This document shows positions 1 through 6,674 of a DNA stretch of 24,247 bases, in pieces. This stretch comes from Cacconaster sp045601245 (GTDB lineage Bacteria > Bacteroidota > Bacteroidia > Bacteroidales > UBA932). Within the stretch, counting starts at the first letter, position 1. Each line of letters opens with the position of its first letter. The DNA lies in the NCBI GenBank assembly GCA_045601245.1, contig JAZRZH010000035.1, positions 1-24,247 of the forward strand. The letters are read 5' to 3'. Made by a program: the position numbers and the translations under genes. The notes below the pieces were generated by a model. It was not told the origin of the DNA. It made no database searches and saw nothing but the letters and a program-made list of their open reading frames with translations.

Positions 1-185
1 TTCTCGTTCTTGCAAACCTCTTCGATCTTGTCCTTGTCACCTACGAGGGTACCTTCTACGATACCGAGTTCAACTGCCTTGCTGATAGCTGTGATGGTGT
101 GGTCATCAACTGCCCATGCGCCGATGATGCGCTTCTTTGCCTTTGCGCGGAGAGCTTCGAAAAGCTGGTCAAAATTTGTAATCAT
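1..185 (-). CDS. Phosphate acetyl/butyryltransferase, N-terminal part (cut by window edge)
   Basis: This is the 5' end (61 codons) of a gene running off the left edge. The translation begins MITNFDQLFEALRAKAKKR and continues with a VDDHTITAISKAVELGI segment. That is the start seen in the phosphate acetyl/butyryltransferase (PTA/PTB) family, which swaps acyl-CoA and phosphate to give acyl-phosphate and CoA. It lies 7 bases downstream of acetate kinase on the same strand, so the pair forms the classic acetate (or butyrate) substrate-level phosphorylation module. The N-terminus looks more like the short phosphate-butyryltransferase type than the long Pta type, but without the catalytic region the acyl preference cannot be decided. 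No Shine-Dalgarno is visible before the ATG. Confidence 0.75.
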   Translation of the reverse strand, partial: MITNFDQLFEALRAKAKKRIIGAWAVDDHTITAISKAVELGIVEGTLVGDKDKIEEVCKNE

Positions 186-192
186 TGGATAA

Positions 193-1407
193 TTATTTTT
201 TGAGATTATTTACGATGTTCATTGTGTCACGTGCGATGACGAGCTCCTCGTTGGTAGCGATGACGCAAACCTTAACCTTGGAGTCAGGAGTTGAGATCAT
301 GGTGTCCTTGCCGTGGGTTGCGTTGTTGACGTCCTGGTCGATCTTCACGCCGAGGAATTCGAAGCCGTCGCATACGTCGCGGCGGGTAGGGGCTGAGTTC
401 TCGCCGATACCGCCGGTGAATACGATGCAGTCAACTCCGCCGAGAGCGGCAGCGTATGAGCCTACGATCTTCTTGATGCTGTATGCGAGGATGTTCTGTG
501 CGAGGGAAGCGCGGACGTTACCGTTGGCAGCAGCCTCTTCGATGTCGCGGCAGTCTGAAGATACGCCTGAGATGCCGAGCAGACCGCTCTTCTTGTTGAG
601 CATCTTCTCAACCTCAGCAGGGCCGAAGCCTTCCTTGCCTGCGATGAATGGAATGATTGTCGGGTCGATTGCGCCTGAACGGGTTCCCATAGGAACGCCT
701 TCCTGAGGGGTGAAACCCATAGAGGTGTCGATGCACTTGCCGTCCTTCACTGCAGTGATGGAACTGCCGTTTCCGAGGTGGCAGGTGATTATCTTGGAGT
801 GTTCGAGGTCGAGGCCTGCGAACTCGGCTGCACGCTTGGAAACGAACTTGTGGCTTGAGCCGTGGAAGCCGTAGCGGCGTACTGAATATTTCTCGTAGTA
901 CTCGTATGGAAGCGGATAGATGTAAGCATAGTCAGGCATTGTCTGATGGAATGCTGTATCGAATACAGTAACCTGAGGTGTGCCAGGCATGAGTTCCTTG
1001 ACAGCGCGTACGCCGAGAAGGTTTGCAGGGTTGTGGAGAGGTGCGAGGACGCAGAGTTTCTCGATCTCAGCCTCTGTGGTGTCGTCAACGAGGGCGCTGC
1101 CCTTGAAATATTCACCACCGTGTGCTACGCGGTGACCTACAGCGTCAATGTCGCTGAGGGACTTGAGAACGCCGTGCTCCTTAGAGACGAGGAGGTCAAG
1201 GACTGCCTTGATACCGACAGTGTGGTCAGGGATAGGCATTTCGACAGAATACTTGCCGTCACCTACCTTGTGGGTGAGAGCACCTACCTTTTCGCCGATG
1301 CGCTCCACGAGACCTTTGGCCATGAGTGTGAAATCATTGTCGCTCTTCATGTCAAGTACCTGATACTTGAGGGAAGAGCTTCCGCAGTTCAATACTAATA
1401 CGATCAT
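193..1407 (-). CDS. ackA: Acetate kinase
   Basis: Cytoplasmic kinase of the ASKHA fold that converts acetyl-phosphate and ADP to acetate and ATP. At 404 residues it has the usual length for AckA. Visible family motifs, in order, are the N-terminal NCGSSSLKYQ phosphate loop, GHRVAHGG, DTAFHQTMP (catalytic Asp), RYGFHGSSHKFV, CHLGNGSSITA, MGFTPQEGVPMGTRSGAIDP and FTGGIGENS. The reading frame is open 59 codons further upstream, but that extension crosses the promoter and lacks homology to the family. The ATG at 1405-1407, directly before IVLVLNCGSS, is therefore chosen. Butyrate kinase is an alternative in principle, but the motifs are those of acetate kinase. It lies upstream of the transferase, the reverse of the common pta-ackA order. 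Confidence 0.95.
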   Translation of the reverse strand: MIVLVLNCGSSSLKYQVLDMKSDNDFTLMAKGLVERIGEKVGALTHKVGDGKYSVEMPIPDHTVGIKAVLDLLVSKEHGVLKSLSDIDAVGHRVAHGGEYFKGSALVDDTTEAEIEKLCVLAPLHNPANLLGVRAVKELMPGTPQVTVFDTAFHQTMPDYAYIYPLPYEYYEKYSVRRYGFHGSSHKFVSKRAAEFAGLDLEHSKIITCHLGNGSSITAVKDGKCIDTSMGFTPQEGVPMGTRSGAIDPTIIPFIAGKEGFGPAEVEKMLNKKSGLLGISGVSSDCRDIEEAAANGNVRASLAQNILAYSIKKIVGSYAAALGGVDCIVFTGGIGENSAPTRRDVCDGFEFLGVKIDQDVNNATHGKDTMISTPDSKVKVCVIATNEELVIARDTMNIVNNLKK

Positions 1408-1455
1408 TTTTGAAATATTGTTTATTATGAAATAATTCTGAGTTTCAATATCCTG

Positions 1456-1487
1456 CAAAGTTACAAATTTTGTATATCTTCGCCAAA
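1456..1487 (-). promoter_or_regulatory. Bacteroidota-type promoter of ackA
   Basis: Read on the minus strand, a TTTG (-33 box, 1484-1487) is followed after 20 bases by TAACTTTG (-7 box, 1456-1463). This is an exact match to the TTTG-N19-21-TAnnTTTG consensus of the Bacteroidota primary sigma factor. Transcription would start near 1449, giving a leader of about 40 bases before the ackA ATG. The spacer contains the small palindrome TACAAA-T-TTTGTA (1462-1474), which may simply be AT-rich chance. Confidence 0.75.
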
Positions 1488-1510
1488 CGATATGGATATA
1501 TCGGACGGGT

Positions 1511-2551
1511 ATGATGAAAGGTAGGACAATTGTTGCTTGCTCGCTCGTCTTTCTGACGGGTGTTTTTGTCGGGGGATGGCTCACATTTCCGCCCGCTGCG
1601 TATCTGGCGGCGGCATTTCTGGTATCATCGGCTGCTTTTTTCCATCGCCGGAGAGCGGTGGTCGCATCGGCGTTTCTGCTGCTTGGGGCGACGGCGGTTC
1701 AGGTGGGGAGGATGCCTCCGCGTCAGGATGATACCGCACTGAAGGTGAGTTGTGCCGGCATACGGGACAAAGTCTCGGGGCTCATCGGTACTGTCGTGCC
1801 GGAAGGGGATGAGCGGGCTGTGCTGAAGGCGCTGCTGATAGGTGACAGGTCCTCTCTGAGCCGCGATCTGCGCGATCATTATAAAAGGAGTGGCGCTATG
1901 CACATCCTGGCACTGTCGGGACTTCACATCGGCATCATTTACAAGATATTGGACTTCGCTTTTTTCTTCCTTGGCGGGACGTTCTTCCTGAAAAGGATCA
2001 AATCATTCGTAATCCTTGCACTGATCTGGGCTTTTGCCCTTGTTTCGGGGATGAGTCCGTCAATAGCGCGGGCGGCGCTGATGATCACTTTCTACGAGAC
2101 ATCCGCGTCGCTTCATTCCGGGCGCGACGGGCTTTCCTCCCTTGCAGTAAGTGCACTTGCAATCACCCTTATCAATCCCGAAGCCCCGCGACAGGTGAGT
2201 TTCCAGCTCTCTTTCTGTGCCTGTCTGTCGATATTTACCATATATCCGCGTCTGACGGCATTGATGGAGACGCGTTCGCGTCTGTTGAGGTATGTCTGGC
2301 AGTGCGTGTGTCTGGCGATTGCCTGCCAGATCGGCACCGGCCCTCTGTCGTATCATTATTTTCATTCTTTCCCACGGTTCTTTATGGTTACGAATCTGCT
2401 GGCGGTTCCGTTGGTACCATTTGTTATGTGCCTTGCTGTCGCATCTCTGGCGTTTTCCGGCGTTCAGCCGTTAGGTGAATGGCTGGCCTCGGTACTGTAT
2501 TATGCGACGGCTGCTTTAAATGATATAGTATTTGGTATTTCAATTTTATAA
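1511..2551 (+). CDS. Short ComEC/Rec2-like competence membrane protein
   Basis: A 346-residue polytopic membrane protein. The ComEC core ('Competence' domain) is recognised from DHYKRSGAMHILALSGLHIG (about residues 120-139), then VSGMSPSIARAALM, the SFQLSFCACLSIF segment and several hydrophobic helices to the C-terminus. Full ComEC proteins, which carry incoming DNA across the inner membrane, normally also have an N-terminal OB-fold region and a C-terminal metallo-beta-lactamase-like domain, for about 650-800 residues. Here about 110 residues precede the core and the protein stops right after the last membrane segments, so it is a core-only form. I see no remnant of the nuclease-like domain in the AT-rich bases after the stop. 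It diverges from ackA. The start is the first of two adjacent ATGs; no good promoter box was seen before it. It may be a natural short family member or a decayed gene. Confidence 0.75.
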   Translation: MMKGRTIVACSLVFLTGVFVGGWLTFPPAAYLAAAFLVSSAAFFHRRRAVVASAFLLLGATAVQVGRMPPRQDDTALKVSCAGIRDKVSGLIGTVVPEGDERAVLKALLIGDRSSLSRDLRDHYKRSGAMHILALSGLHIGIIYKILDFAFFFLGGTFFLKRIKSFVILALIWAFALVSGMSPSIARAALMITFYETSASLHSGRDGLSSLAVSALAITLINPEAPRQVSFQLSFCACLSIFTIYPRLTALMETRSRLLRYVWQCVCLAIACQIGTGPLSYHYFHSFPRFFMVTNLLAVPLVPFVMCLAVASLAFSGVQPLGEWLASVLYYATAALNDIVFGISIL

Positions 2552-2626
2552 ATTATAACATATACACCTAGAATAGTATCAAACAATAAGCAATATTAAA
2601 AAATATCTAATAATTGTACTGATTCT

Positions 2627-2657
2627 TTTGGTAATTGATAAGATAGTGTTACCTTTG
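2627..2657 (+). promoter_or_regulatory. Bacteroidota-type promoter of the RRM protein gene
   Basis: TTTG at 2627-2630 is followed after exactly 19 bases by TACCTTTG at 2650-2657, a full match to TTTG-N19-21-TAnnTTTG. Transcription should start near 2664, leaving a leader of about 30 AT-rich bases with no Shine-Dalgarno. The rest of the 2552-2693 gap is AT-rich with no other feature seen. Confidence 0.8.
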
Positions 2658-2693
2658 AAGTTACTTTCATTACATATTAACCTACTTTTTTCT

Positions 2694-2957
2694 ATGGACA
2701 TTTTTGTTTATGGTCTTAGTTACAAGGTTCGCAGGGAAAATCTGATTGAACTTTTCACTCCTTACGGAGAGGTGCGCGAAGCACGTATCATCGTTGACAA
2801 GGAGACCCGCCGTTCCAAGGGCTATGGCTTCGTCGAAATGGATGAGGAACAAGCCAAGGCTGCTCTTGAAGCCGTTGAAGGCTCAGAGTATATGGGGCGT
2901 ATCGTTCATTGCACACCGGCTCACGACCGTCAGCCGGCTGAGCAACCTGCGGAATAA
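2694..2957 (+). CDS. Small RRM-domain RNA-binding protein
   Basis: An 87-residue cytoplasmic protein made almost wholly of one RNA-recognition motif. RNP2 is IFVYGL at residues 3-8 and RNP1 is KGYGFVEM at about residues 43-50, with the usual aromatic positions that stack on RNA bases. A short Gln/Pro/Glu-rich tail (DRQPAEQPAE) follows. Bacteroidota carry several such stand-alone RRM proteins, thought to act as post-transcriptional regulators or RNA chaperones. The frame is open 22 codons upstream, but that extension runs over the predicted promoter and starts outside the domain, so the ATG at 2694 directly before DIFVYGL is chosen. It is convergent with rpsU, and the two share a hairpin terminator. 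The RNA target cannot be told from sequence. Confidence 0.9.
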   Translation: MDIFVYGLSYKVRRENLIELFTPYGEVREARIIVDKETRRSKGYGFVEMDEEQAKAALEAVEGSEYMGRIVHCTPAHDRQPAEQPAE

Positions 2958-2976
2958 CTGCAAGACCGGGAAGAAA

Positions 2977-3006
2977 AAGCGGCGGACCCGTTAGGGACCG
3001 CCGCTT
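2977..3006. terminator. Bidirectional hairpin terminator between RRM gene and rpsU
   Basis: AAGCGGCGG (2977-2985) pairs perfectly with CCGCCGCTT (2998-3006), and an inner CCC/GGG pair closes on a GTTA loop after one A-A mismatch. Read on the minus strand the stem is followed by TTTCTT, so it suits termination of rpsU best. On the plus strand it is followed only by a weak T-poor stretch. Confidence 0.8.
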
Positions 3007-3026
3007 CGATTATAATAGCGTCGGAA

Positions 3027-3218
3027 TTATTCTTCGTTGAGCTGCATATGCTGTACATAGACAGCCTTCATCATCTGGGCACGCTTCTTCACTGAAGGCT
3101 TTTCAAAAGTCTTGCGGTTGCGGAGTTCCTTGACGATGCCGGTCTTCTCGAACTTTCTCTTGAACTTCTTGAGAGCTCTTTCGATGTTTTCGCCTTCCTT
3201 AACTGGTACAATGATCAT
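3027..3218 (-). CDS. rpsU: 30S ribosomal protein bS21
   Basis: A 63-residue, very basic protein starting MIIVPVKEGENIERALKKFK and containing KRKFEKTGIVKELRNRKTFE and KPSVKKRAQMMKA, the bS21 signature at the normal length for Bacteroidota. It sits on the 30S platform near the 3' end of 16S rRNA. In Bacteroidota, bS21 with bS6 and bS18 is reported to cover the anti-Shine-Dalgarno end of 16S rRNA, which explains why most genes of the phylum do not use Shine-Dalgarno sequences. The gene is monocistronic, with its own promoter box, a strong ribosome binding site and a hairpin terminator. Confidence 0.97.
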   Translation of the reverse strand: MIIVPVKEGENIERALKKFKRKFEKTGIVKELRNRKTFEKPSVKKRAQMMKAVYVQHMQLNEE

Positions 3219-3226
3219 TATGCAGA

Positions 3227-3234
3227 CACCTCCT
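3227..3234 (-). promoter_or_regulatory. Strong Shine-Dalgarno of rpsU
   Basis: On the minus strand AGGAGGTG lies 8 bases before the rpsU ATG, and the match to the 16S 3' end extends to AAAGGAGGTG. No other start in the window has more than a 4-5-base match; examples are ackA, the RRM gene, murQ, susC, the kinase and the transporter. Such a site on rpsU alone fits the autoregulation model in which ribosomes lacking bS21 have a free anti-Shine-Dalgarno and translate rpsU preferentially. Confidence 0.9.
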
Positions 3235-3251
3235 TTTTTTCATTGGGGCTG

Positions 3252-3259
3252 CAAATGTA
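3252..3259 (-). promoter_or_regulatory. Predicted -7 box of the rpsU promoter
   Basis: Minus-strand TACATTTG fits the TAnnTTTG -7 consensus exactly and would give a leader of about 27 bases ending in the strong Shine-Dalgarno. No good TTTG -33 box is found at 19-21 bases upstream, so only the -7 half is supported. Confidence 0.55.
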
Positions 3260-3316
3260 AATATAAATTTCAAATAATCGTCATTTTTCAGGATGATTTT
3301 TGAATAACGGTTAATT

Positions 3317-3480
3317 AGAATCTATTTTGAAATGATTCAATTTTTCTATTACATAATCTTTTTTGCTGTTTCCGCAGTATTCCTCAGTTACAATGGGACC
3401 CCAATCTCCTTTGTAATTCTGCGAAAACATCTGAAAAATCTAAAGTAATATCTTATATCAATCATTTCAAAATAGATTCT
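3317..3480. repeat. 164-bp near-palindromic element with perfect 21-bp inverted ends
   Basis: The left end (3317-3337, starting AGAATCTATTTTG) is the exact reverse complement of the right end (3460-3480). The interior is also roughly self-complementary around the same centre near 3398. GTTTCCGCAG (3368-3377) pairs with CTGCGAAAAC (3419-3428) with one mismatch, TATTAC and T-run segments match their mirror partners, and TGGG/CCCA closes the centre. Perfect ends with a decayed interior suit a MITE-like element with terminal inverted repeats. An invertible DNA segment or a transcribed long hairpin are other options. No clear target-site duplication is seen. It occupies most of the 333-base gap between rpsU and the large operon. 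Confidence 0.75.
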
Positions 3481-3517
3481 TAGTTGTGATAAATGGAATA
3501 ATGTGTCAATATTGTGT

Positions 3518-3537
3518 TATATTTGTAAGTTACAAAT
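3518..3537 (+). promoter_or_regulatory. Predicted operon promoter -7 box with overlapping palindromic operator candidate
   Basis: TATATTTG (3518-3525) matches the TAnnTTTG -7 consensus and would start transcription about 20 bases before the ATG of the first operon gene. No convincing TTTG -33 box lies 19-21 bases upstream, as is usual for promoters needing an activator. Overlapping it is a perfect 17-base palindrome, ATTTGTAA-G-TTACAAAT (3521-3537), placed over the likely start site, where a dimeric repressor would act. Confidence 0.5.
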
Positions 3538-3551
3538 GTTATATATAGGAT

Positions 3552-6500
3552 ATGAGGTTTTTTGCTACTGTACTTTCGCTGCTGCTGGCTGTCTCGCTGC
3601 AGGCTGAGCCGCTCAGATGCAACTATTCTTCAAAGGATATTTCCACAACTGATGATGAGCATGTGATGTTGGCCGGGTTTGCGGCACGCAGCAAACTTTC
3701 AGACGGTATACATCTGCCGTTGAGGACCCACTGCCTTGTGCTGGCTGACGGTGCGAAGAAGGTTTGTCTCATATCAAATGACGTGATGGAGATATCGCCG
3801 GCCCTTGCCAACGAGATCCGCGACAGGATTGCCATTGCCACCGGACTTGACCGCAACAATATCCTTATGCACAACATCCATACTCACAGTGCTCCTCGTT
3901 TCGGCGGCATAAGGACTGAATTCGGTGGCAGCAATTATATGTATAAGCTCCGTTCTGTCGATGCGATAGTCTCCAATGCGGTCAATACGATAATGGATGA
4001 CAAGTCATTCGGCGAGTTCAGCATCGAGATCGGACGTACGACAACGGATATCGCCGGCAATCGTTGCGAAAAGACCGGTCCGCTTGACTCCAGCGTGTAC
4101 GCAGCCCGATTTCTGGATAAGAAGGGCAAACCGGTGTGCGCCCTGGTAAACCTTGCGTGCCATCCGGTATGTATGGGTCCGTGGAGCCTCGCGCTGTCAT
4201 CGGATTATTCGGGCGTAGCCAGGAAGATTATTTCTGAGAAGTGGGGATGTGAAGTGTTCCAACTGACCGGTGCAGCCGGCAACATCGATCCCGCCCGCGG
4301 CCCGCAGCGCACTAGCGAATATGCAGAGGAGTGTGGAAAGAGCCTTGCCGCATCGCTTTCCGGCATTGAATTCACTCCGGTTAAGAATGACGGGACGCTT
4401 ACCATATTCAACAATGTATCGCATCTGCCTTATGCTATCCCTGAAGTTACGAAGGAAGCCGTCATAGCGCACGCAGATTCGATTGCAAAGGCATATAAGA
4501 CCGATTTCCCAAGTTTTGCGGAGGATGTCCAGGGTTGGAAAGAGCAGATCCTGAGCGAGTGGGACAATCCTGGCAAGAACTACAGGTCTTTGGATTTCAA
4601 TATGACAGCGCTCAATGTCAATGGACTTATATTCTTCTTCACGCAGGGCGAGCCGTTCTGCGAATACCAGATGGAGGCGAGGGCCGCGTTCCCGCAGCAG
4701 ACAGTATTCTTCGCAGGCTATACCAACGGACAGAATTCCTATCTGCCTTCAAAACGCGCATATCAGGTCCGCAAGGGTTATGAGTATGAGGTGGAGCAGA
4801 TGCACGTATATATCAAGTCTCCGTATCCGCTCTCCGAGAAGATGCCGGATACCTTCCGTGAATCCATTTTCAAGACTATCGCCGCAGTTGCGGGAGTTCC
4901 GCGCTACAATATCATCCCGGCTCCTGCAAGTTTGATCCCGGCAGACGGCGAATTTGAATTCAAGAGCGGTATGGCGGTCGCCTGTGATCCGGATTTCGCC
5001 GAGGTGGCTGCGGATTTCGCCGCGCAGGTGAAAACGGCGGCGGGTCTTGCGCTCAAAATGGCAAAGACCGCGGCGAAGGGTATCACAATCGTGAAAAAGG
5101 AAGGCATTGCACCTGAAGGATACGAGATGACAATCGCGCCTAAGAACATAACGATTGCCGCTTCTGACCGCAACGGGGCTTTCTATGCGCTGCAGAGCCT
5201 CTGCCAGCTGATGCCTGCTGCGATATATGGCAGGGCTGTGGCTTCAGGCGTTAAGTGGACCGCTCCTTGCTGCACTATCAGTGATGCTCCGCGTTTCAGC
5301 TACCGCGGAATGCTCCTCGACTGCGGACGTTATTTCCGCACCAAGGAGGAGGTGCTCGGCTTCATAGATATGATGGCAATGCACAAGATGAACTATTTGC
5401 AGTGGCATCTTACCGAGGATCAGGGCTGGCGCATTGAAATAAAAAAATATCCGAAGCTCACGGAAGTCGGTGCTTTCCGTCCCGAGACCAAGGGCTACGG
5501 CGAGACCGGTGACGGCAAGCCTCACGGTGGCTTCTATACACAGGACGATGTCCGCGAGATAGTTGAATATGCGCGCCGCCGCTGCGTTGACATCATTCCG
5601 GAAATCGAACTCCCGGGCCACTCCGGTGCTGCAATCGCAGCATATCCGTGGCTCTCCTGTACTCCGGACGAACCGAAGGCGGTGGTCACCAGCTGGGGCG
5701 TCAAGAAGGATGTCTATTGCCCGAAACCAGAGACATTCGAGTTCCTTGAGAATGTGTTCCTCGAGCTCTTCGACCTGTTTCCTTGCAAGTATTATCATAT
5801 CGGTGGCGACGAATGTCCCAAGGATGCCTGGAGGGCCAGCGAGTATTGCCATAAGCTCTCCGAACAGCTCGGCCTGTCAGGAGTGGATGACCTGCAGTAT
5901 TATTTCGTGAAGCATTTCGACAAATTCCTCCGCGACCACGGCAAGACTGTCATCGGGTGGGATGAGATCCTCGACGGCAGTGCCGTGCAGTCCACAATCG
6001 TGATGTCATACCGCGGACACAAGCCGGCTTCCCGTGCGATGGCCGCCGGGATGAAGACCATACTCTGCCCGAACCGCTGGTGCTATTATGACTACCAGCA
6101 GGAGGAGATCGAGGATATCTTCAAGAACCATCATCTCTTCATCACGCTCCGCAAGGGGTATAACTGGGATCACAAGGAGCAGTTGAATCCTGATGTCGTG
6201 GACAAGTGTGATGATCTTCTCCTTGGCGTTCAGGCCAATGTCTGGGGCGAATTCATCCCTGATCGCGGCAAACTTGAGACCCAGACCTATCCACGCGAGG
6301 CCCTGATTGCCGAAACGGCTTGGACTGCGGAGCCTGCAAAGAGCTTCAACTCGTTCAGAATGCGTCTTTTCAAGGAATTCGAGCGCATCGAGGCGAAGGG
6401 ATATGACTATTCGAAGGCCTTCTACCAGACAATAATCAACATGAATCTCGAAAGTGACTATCCACGGGAGGTCGAGCTCGAACTCGACTATCCGTATGCC

Positions 6501-6674
6501 GATATCCATTATACTCTGGACGGCAGCGAGCCTACAGCGGAGTCACCTGTCGCTCCCGCTTTCTTCACGGCGAAGAAAGGGGATGTCCTCAGGGCCTGCG
6601 GCTTCCGTCCTGACGGAAGTATGGTGGGTACACCTATTTATAGAAAGTTTGGAGAAAAAGGGGAGAACAGATAA
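3552..6674 (+). CDS. Secreted fusion: neutral-ceramidase-like amidase domain + GH20 beta-N-acetylhexosaminidase
   Basis: 1040 residues. A signal peptide (residues 1-18, cleavage after SLQA) predicts export to the periplasm or beyond. Residues about 35-445 resemble the neutral/alkaline ceramidase N-terminal family of zinc amidases: HNIHTHSAP (H110, H112), NLACHPV (H204), GAAGNIDP (240-247), QGEPFCEY (E367) and GYTNGQNSYLP (390-399) sit where metal ligands and active-site loops are expected. The ceramidase nucleophile Ser is not evident in the GAAGNIDP loop, so the substrate is probably not ceramide. Residues about 452-575 are the GH20b domain. From 581 the GH20 barrel follows, with WHLTEDQGWR, HIGGDE (catalytic D753-E754) and GWDEIL. 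Residues 984-1035 (IHYTLDGSEPT) are a chitobiase-type C-terminal domain. It is the first gene of the operon and overlaps the next by one base (TAATG). GH20 enzymes release terminal GlcNAc or GalNAc by substrate-assisted catalysis. Confidence 0.9.
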   Translation: MRFFATVLSLLLAVSLQAEPLRCNYSSKDISTTDDEHVMLAGFAARSKLSDGIHLPLRTHCLVLADGAKKVCLISNDVMEISPALANEIRDRIAIATGLDRNNILMHNIHTHSAPRFGGIRTEFGGSNYMYKLRSVDAIVSNAVNTIMDDKSFGEFSIEIGRTTTDIAGNRCEKTGPLDSSVYAARFLDKKGKPVCALVNLACHPVCMGPWSLALSSDYSGVARKIISEKWGCEVFQLTGAAGNIDPARGPQRTSEYAEECGKSLAASLSGIEFTPVKNDGTLTIFNNVSHLPYAIPEVTKEAVIAHADSIAKAYKTDFPSFAEDVQGWKEQILSEWDNPGKNYRSLDFNMTALNVNGLIFFFTQGEPFCEYQMEARAAFPQQTVFFAGYTNGQNSYLPSKRAYQVRKGYEYEVEQMHVYIKSPYPLSEKMPDTFRESIFKTIAAVAGVPRYNIIPAPASLIPADGEFEFKSGMAVACDPDFAEVAADFAAQVKTAAGLALKMAKTAAKGITIVKKEGIAPEGYEMTIAPKNITIAASDRNGAFYALQSLCQLMPAAIYGRAVASGVKWTAPCCTISDAPRFSYRGMLLDCGRYFRTKEEVLGFIDMMAMHKMNYLQWHLTEDQGWRIEIKKYPKLTEVGAFRPETKGYGETGDGKPHGGFYTQDDVREIVEYARRRCVDIIPEIELPGHSGAAIAAYPWLSCTPDEPKAVVTSWGVKKDVYCPKPETFEFLENVFLELFDLFPCKYYHIGGDECPKDAWRASEYCHKLSEQLGLSGVDDLQYYFVKHFDKFLRDHGKTVIGWDEILDGSAVQSTIVMSYRGHKPASRAMAAGMKTILCPNRWCYYDYQQEEIEDIFKNHHLFITLRKGYNWDHKEQLNPDVVDKCDDLLLGVQANVWGEFIPDRGKLETQTYPREALIAETAWTAEPAKSFNSFRMRLFKEFERIEAKGYDYSKAFYQTIINMNLESDYPREVELELDYPYADIHYTLDGSEPTAESPVAPAFFTAKKGDVLRACGFRPDGSMVGTPIYRKFGEKGENR

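Noticed and set aside
1462..1474. 13-base palindrome TACAAA-T-TTTGTA in the ackA promoter spacer as an operator
   Set aside because: Short, AT-rich and in an AT-rich spacer; not enough to claim a regulator site.
1408..1584. N-terminal extension of acetate kinase by 59 codons
   Set aside because: It crosses an exact promoter match at 1456-1487, and the family N-terminus begins at MIVLVLNCGSS.
3311..3430. A 39-codon minus-strand reading frame (MFSQNYKGDWGPIVTEEYCG...) inside the palindromic element
   Set aside because: It lies almost wholly within the near-palindrome, its end is one of the 21-bp arms, and it has no recognisable family, promoter or ribosome site. It may be chance or a relic and is not called as a gene.
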